Positions 40,401-44,129 of a DNA stretch of 44,129 nt are shown here, one piece after another. Under the pieces are notes generated by a model. That model was given only the letters and a program-made list of their open reading frames with translations. It ran no database searches and was not told the origin of the DNA. The position numbers were made by a program, and so were the translations under genes. The stretch is from the NCBI RefSeq assembly GCF_001418475.1, contig NZ_LIQX01000022.1, forward strand, positions 1-44,129. Direction: 5' to 3'. This stretch comes from Streptomyces ossamyceticus (lineage in GTDB: Bacteria; Actinomycetota; Actinomycetes; Streptomycetales; Streptomycetaceae). Each line of letters begins with the position of its first letter. Within the stretch, counting starts at the first letter, position 1.

Positions 40401-43090
40401 CCACCACCGCCACCGCCGTCCCTGCCGTGCACCGGGTCGCCCCCAAGGGCCGCGGCGCCCACCGCACCATCACCGCCGCCGTGCGCGCCGCCTGCGACGG
40501 TGACCAGATCCGTATCGCTCCGGGCGAGTACGTCGAAGTGCTCGTTGTGGACCGTGCGGTGTCCCTGGTCCCGGACGACGCGCCGGACCATTCCGTGCGT
40601 GTACTGGCGGAGGACCCCGGCCGGCCCGCTCTGGAGGTCACCGCCCCCGGTGTCCACGTCGGTGGGGTCGTGCTGACGGGGCAGGACCCCTGGCTGCCCG
40701 TCGCGCTGGTGGCCGTCGGCGGTCTGGAGCTGGACGGCTGCGAGATCTCCGGCGGCCGCGTCGAGGCGGGCGGTGACACGTCGCTGACGATGCGCGGCTG
40801 CCATGTCTCCGGTGCGGCCCTTGCCGGGGTGCACGCGAACACCACCGGCCCGGCCCTGCTGGTCGACACGGTGGTCGAGGACGTCGACGGCACGGGAGTC
40901 GTCCTCGGCTCCGCCACGGCCGCGGAGGCCACCGGTCTGACGGTGCGCCGGGTCACGGGCTCGGGAGTCCGGGTACGCGGCCGGGCGGGGGCCGTCCTCC
41001 GTGACTGCCGGATCAGCGCCCCGGGCCGCAGCGGGCTGCTGGTGGAGGACGAGGCGACCGTGACCGCGCTGGACTGCCGCGTCGAGGAGACGGGCGCGGA
41101 AGGCGTCCGGGTACTGGGGAGCTCCCCCCGCCCCGGGGAGGCCCCGACACGCCCGGCGGGCGCCGAGGGCGGGGTCGTACTCACCGACTGCCAGGTGCTG
41201 CGCACCGGCGCGGATGGGGTGTCCGTCTCCGGCTCGGGCGACGTCCTGCTGCTGAACTGTCGGCTGCGGGACAGCTCCGGGGCCGGGGTGAGCGCCGAGG
41301 ACGACGGCAGGGCCGCCCTCGTGGACTGCCAGGTGGACCGGCCGCACGGCTCCTGTCTGGTGGCCCGGGGCAGCGCCCGGCTGTCCGCGGAGGGCACGTC
41401 GATGCACGGCAGTCGCGCCAACGGACTGCTGGCGGGCGACCGCTCCCAGGTGAGGCTGGCGTCGAGCGATGTGACGGACTGCGGATTCAGCGCCGTACAC
41501 GCCTGCGACGACGCCCGGCTGTCGCTCACCTCCTGCCGTATCGGCGTCACGCCCGAGCACGGTGTGCGGGCCACCGACAGGGCCGAACTCACCGTGGAGG
41601 GCGTCCGTATCAGCGACTGCGGGCTGGCGGGCCTGCGGATCGACGCCGCGGCGGGCGCGCGGGTGCGCGGTCTGTCCGTGGTACGGGGCCGTACGGGTGT
41701 CAGCGCGGAGTCCACCGGGACGGTCGTCCTGGAGGAATGCGACGTCACGGACGCCGAACGCGCGGGTATCAGTTGCGGAACCGGCACGTCGGCCGTGCTG
41801 CGGGACTGCCGGATCTCGGGCACCGGCACCGCCGGGCTGGTGGTCGGCGAACGCGCGACCCCCAGCATCGAGGGCTGCACGGTGCGCGACGCCGCCGGTT
41901 CCGGGCTGGTTCTGGGACCGGCGGCCGAACCGCGTGTCCGGTCCGTCACCGTGGCCCGTACCGGCAAGAACAGCCTGTTCGTCGGCGAGAAGGCACGCGG
42001 CACCTTCGAGGAGTGCGTCTTCGCGGGGGCCGGTAGCGGCGGTGCGGCGTTTCCGGCCCTCCACGTGTCGGCCGGGAGCGCGCCCGTACTGCGCGGCTGT
42101 GTGGTGCGGGACACCGAGGAGGACGTGGCCGCGGAGAAGGGCGCCCGGCCGGTGTTCGACGACTGTCTGTCGCGGAACGTGACGAACCCGGCTCTGCCGA
42201 CCGGCCCGAAGGAGGCGCTGCCGTCCGCCGCGGGCAGGGACACGGACGCCGCCGGAACCGGCGCGAGGGAGACCGAGGCGCCTGCCGAGGACACGCTGGA
42301 GGACCTGCTCGCCCAACTCGACGGGCTGGCGGGCCTGGAGCGCGTGAAGAACGACGTGTCGTCGCTCGTGAAGCTGATGCGGACGGTGCGCCGCCGTGAG
42401 GAGATGGGTCTGGCCGCGCCCCCGCTCAGCCGCCATCTGGTCTTCACCGGCAACCCGGGCACCGGCAAGACCACCGTGGCCCGGCTCTACGGACGCATCC
42501 TGGCCGCCGTCGGCCTGCTCGAACGCGGTCACCTCGTCGAGGCGGACCGTTCGGCGCTGGTCGGCGAGTACGTCGGACACACCGGCCCGAAGACCACGCG
42601 GGTGTTCGAGCAGGCCCGGGGCGGCGTCCTCTTCATCGACGAGGCGTACTCCCTCACCCAGTACGCCGGCACCAACGACTTCGGCCAGGAGGCGATCGCC
42701 ACCCTGCTGAAGCTGATGGAGGACCACCGTGACGACGTGGTGGTGATCGTGGCCGGATACCCCAAGGAGATGGAGGTGTTCGTCCGCTCGAACCCGGGTC
42801 TGGCCTCCCGCTTCACCCGCACCCTGATCTTCGAGGACTACGGCGCCGCCGAACTGGTCAGCATCGTCGAGCATCAGGCCGCGCAGCACCAGTACGAGCT
42901 CACTCCGGCGGCCCGCGAGGCGCTCACGGCGCATTTCGACGCGCTCCCGCGGGGACGGGGGTTCGGCAACGGACGCGCCGCCCGCCAGCTGTTCCAGACG
43001 TTGACGGAGCGGCAGGCCTACCGCGTCGCCGAACTGCCCGACGCCTCGGAGTCCGACCTGATGACCCTCACACCGGGAGACCTCCCGTAG
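40397..43090 (+). CDS. Beta-helix / CbxX-type AAA+ ATPase fusion (EccA-like)
   Basis: The 897-residue protein has two parts. Residues ~30-600 form a right-handed parallel beta-helix: about 22-residue coils with regular ...L.DC.I...G..GL.V... patterns (VLRDCRISAPGRSGLLVED, VLTDCQVLRTGADGVSVSG). Residues ~635-897 form a CbxX/CfqX-type AAA+ ATPase with Walker A FTGNPGTGKTTVA near residue 684, Walker B GGVLFIDEAYSL near 743 and GNGRAARQLF near the end. EccA of type VII systems has the same AAA+ class but a TPR N-terminus. Here a beta-helix replaces it, so this may be an EccA-like chaperone or unfoldase adapted to the giant substrate (inference). The GTG start overlaps the giant gene's TGA (GTGA), so translation is coupled. 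Confidence 0.87.
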   Translation: MTTTATAVPAVHRVAPKGRGAHRTITAAVRAACDGDQIRIAPGEYVEVLVVDRAVSLVPDDAPDHSVRVLAEDPGRPALEVTAPGVHVGGVVLTGQDPWLPVALVAVGGLELDGCEISGGRVEAGGDTSLTMRGCHVSGAALAGVHANTTGPALLVDTVVEDVDGTGVVLGSATAAEATGLTVRRVTGSGVRVRGRAGAVLRDCRISAPGRSGLLVEDEATVTALDCRVEETGAEGVRVLGSSPRPGEAPTRPAGAEGGVVLTDCQVLRTGADGVSVSGSGDVLLLNCRLRDSSGAGVSAEDDGRAALVDCQVDRPHGSCLVARGSARLSAEGTSMHGSRANGLLAGDRSQVRLASSDVTDCGFSAVHACDDARLSLTSCRIGVTPEHGVRATDRAELTVEGVRISDCGLAGLRIDAAAGARVRGLSVVRGRTGVSAESTGTVVLEECDVTDAERAGISCGTGTSAVLRDCRISGTGTAGLVVGERATPSIEGCTVRDAAGSGLVLGPAAEPRVRSVTVARTGKNSLFVGEKARGTFEECVFAGAGSGGAAFPALHVSAGSAPVLRGCVVRDTEEDVAAEKGARPVFDDCLSRNVTNPALPTGPKEALPSAAGRDTDAAGTGARETEAPAEDTLEDLLAQLDGLAGLERVKNDVSSLVKLMRTVRRREEMGLAAPPLSRHLVFTGNPGTGKTTVARLYGRILAAVGLLERGHLVEADRSALVGEYVGHTGPKTTRVFEQARGGVLFIDEAYSLTQYAGTNDFGQEAIATLLKLMEDHRDDVVVIVAGYPKEMEVFVRSNPGLASRFTRTLIFEDYGAAELVSIVEHQAAQHQYELTPAAREALTAHFDALPRGRGFGNGRAARQLFQTLTERQAYRVAELPDASESDLMTLTPGDLP

Positions 43091-43139
43091 AGGCTCAGGG
43101 CTCCCTCCTCCCCAGCCGGTCCGGCGTGCCCGTTCCAGC

Positions 43140-43167
43140 AACCACTCCTCGGTAACCACTCCTCGGT
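43140..43167 (+). repeat. Two exact tandem 14-bp copies before the last gene
   Basis: AACCACTCCTCGGT is repeated twice without a gap, ending 13 bp before the ATG at 43181 and just upstream of the ribosome binding site AAGGA. It is the only notable sequence in the 90-bp gap after the AAA+ gene. Confidence 0.8.
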
Positions 43168-43180
43168 AAGGACCCGCCTC

Positions 43181-44041
43181 ATGCCGCAGACCACCGTTCG
43201 ACCCAGCCGCTCGGACGGCGAGTTCGCCGAACTGTTCGCCCGCAGGGCGCGCACTCCCCTGCGCGGGTTCCTGCCCGGCCGCCGGGTCTGGAACGCCGTC
43301 GGGGGCTCCGCGGCCACGGTCCTGGTCATCATGGGCACCACCGTGGTCGTCTCCCGGATCGACTGGAGCGGAGGTCCCGAGAAGGTGACCACCGCCGCCT
43401 CGGGGAAGGCCGTCGCGAAGGAGCAGGACTCCGCCAAGGGCGGCGATGAACCGGCCGTCACCGCGTCATCGAGGGCACCGGCCCGGAACAAGGAGGACAA
43501 GGGCCCCGACATCGTGTATCTCCCGGGCTCGGGGGGATCCGTGGGCGGCACCTCGGACAGAGAGTCCGGCTCCGGGCGTTCCGGTACGAGCGGTGACGGG
43601 AGCACGACCGCGAACAAGGAGGCCGGCTCCTCACGGACGTCGGACTCCTCGCAGCAGGAGTCGACCAGCTGGATCTGGAACGACGGCAGCATCGACTCGG
43701 ACTCCAACGACTACTGGGACCAGAGCACCGTCACCGTGAAGTCCACGAAGCCGCTCAGCGGCCTCAAGGTGGTCGTCAAGATCATCCAGACGGGCGGGGT
43801 GGCCGACACCGGGACCTGGAGTTCCCTCGGCGACAAGGTGTCGGTGGCCTCCGCTTCACGCAGCGGTGAGGTGGACTACATCGTGACGCTGCGGTCGGGG
43901 GTCACCCTGGACCCCGGCACCTACGTCTTCAAGTTCCAGTACAACCACGACCAGGGCCGCCGCGACGCGGGCGGCGACCGCTACAACGTCACCGCCACGA
44001 CCACCTCGTCGCAATCCGGGTACCGGACGGGCAGCTTCTAG
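43181..44041 (+). CDS. One-TM surface protein with Ser/Thr-rich stalk and beta domain, T7SS-associated
   Basis: The 286-residue protein has a short basic cytoplasmic part, a transmembrane helix at about residues 36-58 (VWNAVGGSAATVLVIMGTTVVV), a long Ser/Gly/Thr/Asp-rich linker (residues ~70-170) and a C-terminal beta domain (residues ~175-285; STVTVKSTKPLSGLKVVVK, then LDPGTYVFKFQYNH and YNVTAT). The topology suggests an outward-facing domain on a stalk. The beta domain resembles carbohydrate-binding or Ig-like sandwiches in strand pattern only; I recognise no family. It is probably in the same transcript as the giant and AAA+ genes and could be a surface receptor, an assembly factor or an immunity protein. 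AAGGA precedes the ATG. Confidence 0.75.
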   Translation: MPQTTVRPSRSDGEFAELFARRARTPLRGFLPGRRVWNAVGGSAATVLVIMGTTVVVSRIDWSGGPEKVTTAASGKAVAKEQDSAKGGDEPAVTASSRAPARNKEDKGPDIVYLPGSGGSVGGTSDRESGSGRSGTSGDGSTTANKEAGSSRTSDSSQQESTSWIWNDGSIDSDSNDYWDQSTVTVKSTKPLSGLKVVVKIIQTGGVADTGTWSSLGDKVSVASASRSGEVDYIVTLRSGVTLDPGTYVFKFQYNHDQGRRDAGGDRYNVTATTTSSQSGYRTGSF

Positions 44042-44050
44042 TAGTGGTTG

Positions 44051-44129
44051 GTCAGGTCAGTGTGCGGGTGGGTATGTCGCGGTTGCAGGTGGGGCAGGCG
44101 CCGGTCCGGGTTGCGAGGAGTGTCTGCAG
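44051..44129 (-). CDS. 3' end of a minus-strand gene with a CxxC motif (partial)
   Basis: Read on the minus strand, the last 79 bases give an open frame ending in RTGACPTCNRDIPTRTLT and a TGA at 44051-44053, 9 bp from the convergent stop of the surface protein gene. The CPTC pair suggests half of a zinc ribbon. The rest of the gene lies outside the window, so no function can be given. Confidence 0.4.

Noticed and set aside
40361-43159. 932-residue minus-strand frame opposite the AAA+ gene
   Set aside because: It is antisense to intact Walker A and Walker B motifs and a regular beta-helix; no domain is seen on the minus strand.

Overview
The window looks like chromosomal DNA of a Streptomyces or a close relative. 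Base composition is very GC-rich with strong third-position GC bias. It carries an actinomycete-type gas vesicle cluster in the order gvpO-A-F-G-Y-Z-J-L-S-K, an F420-type LLM oxidoreductase, SigB-like promoter sequences and many GTGA/ATGA stop-start overlaps. No tRNA, rRNA, CRISPR array or insertion sequence was seen.

Layout. (1) 22-4941: an ABC-F ATPase on the minus strand, a 0.6 kb spacer holding a degenerate ~34-bp GC-rich tandem repeat, a PAP2 phosphatase-diacylglycerol kinase fusion ending in a perfect hairpin, then a SAM methyltransferase followed by a 56-residue hydrophobic membrane peptide. (2) 4988-14869, all minus strand: NDH-2-like flavoprotein, single-chain transketolase, LigD-type polymerase domain protein and the ten gvp genes, mostly joined by 4-bp overlaps. 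A divergent promoter region with a clear SigB-type site drives an LLM oxidoreductase the other way. (3) 16223-18790: SDR oxidoreductase and holin-X-like membrane protein (minus), a small VOC protein (plus), and a truncated, frameshifted arginase-family remnant. (4) 18832-44041: a type VII-like secretion and toxin island.

The island is the most interesting part. The minus-strand genes are an ECF sigma factor, a one-TM protein with a degenerate P-loop, and a 1527-residue FtsK/EssC-type ATPase with an FHA-like N-terminus. Upstream on the same strand are a ~100-residue Esx-like protein and a WXG100-like protein with a very long coiled coil. Divergently, on the plus strand, lie a 12.3 kb gene for a 4098-residue protein with a WXG-like N-terminus and an internal ADP-ribosyltransferase domain (R-STT-ExE), then a beta-helix/CbxX-type AAA+ fusion resembling EccA with a new N-terminus, then a one-TM surface protein. 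EccB, EccD, EccE and mycosin are absent from the window.

The divergent promoter region between the coiled-coil protein and the giant gene carries TGAAC-N18-CGTC on both strands, each 63-80 nt before a start codon. This suggests that one ECF factor, plausibly the one encoded in the locus, switches on both arms. My working model, which is inference, is that the sigma factor turns on a secretion ATPase, two helical Esx-type partners, one giant ADP-ribosylating effector and a dedicated AAA+ chaperone.
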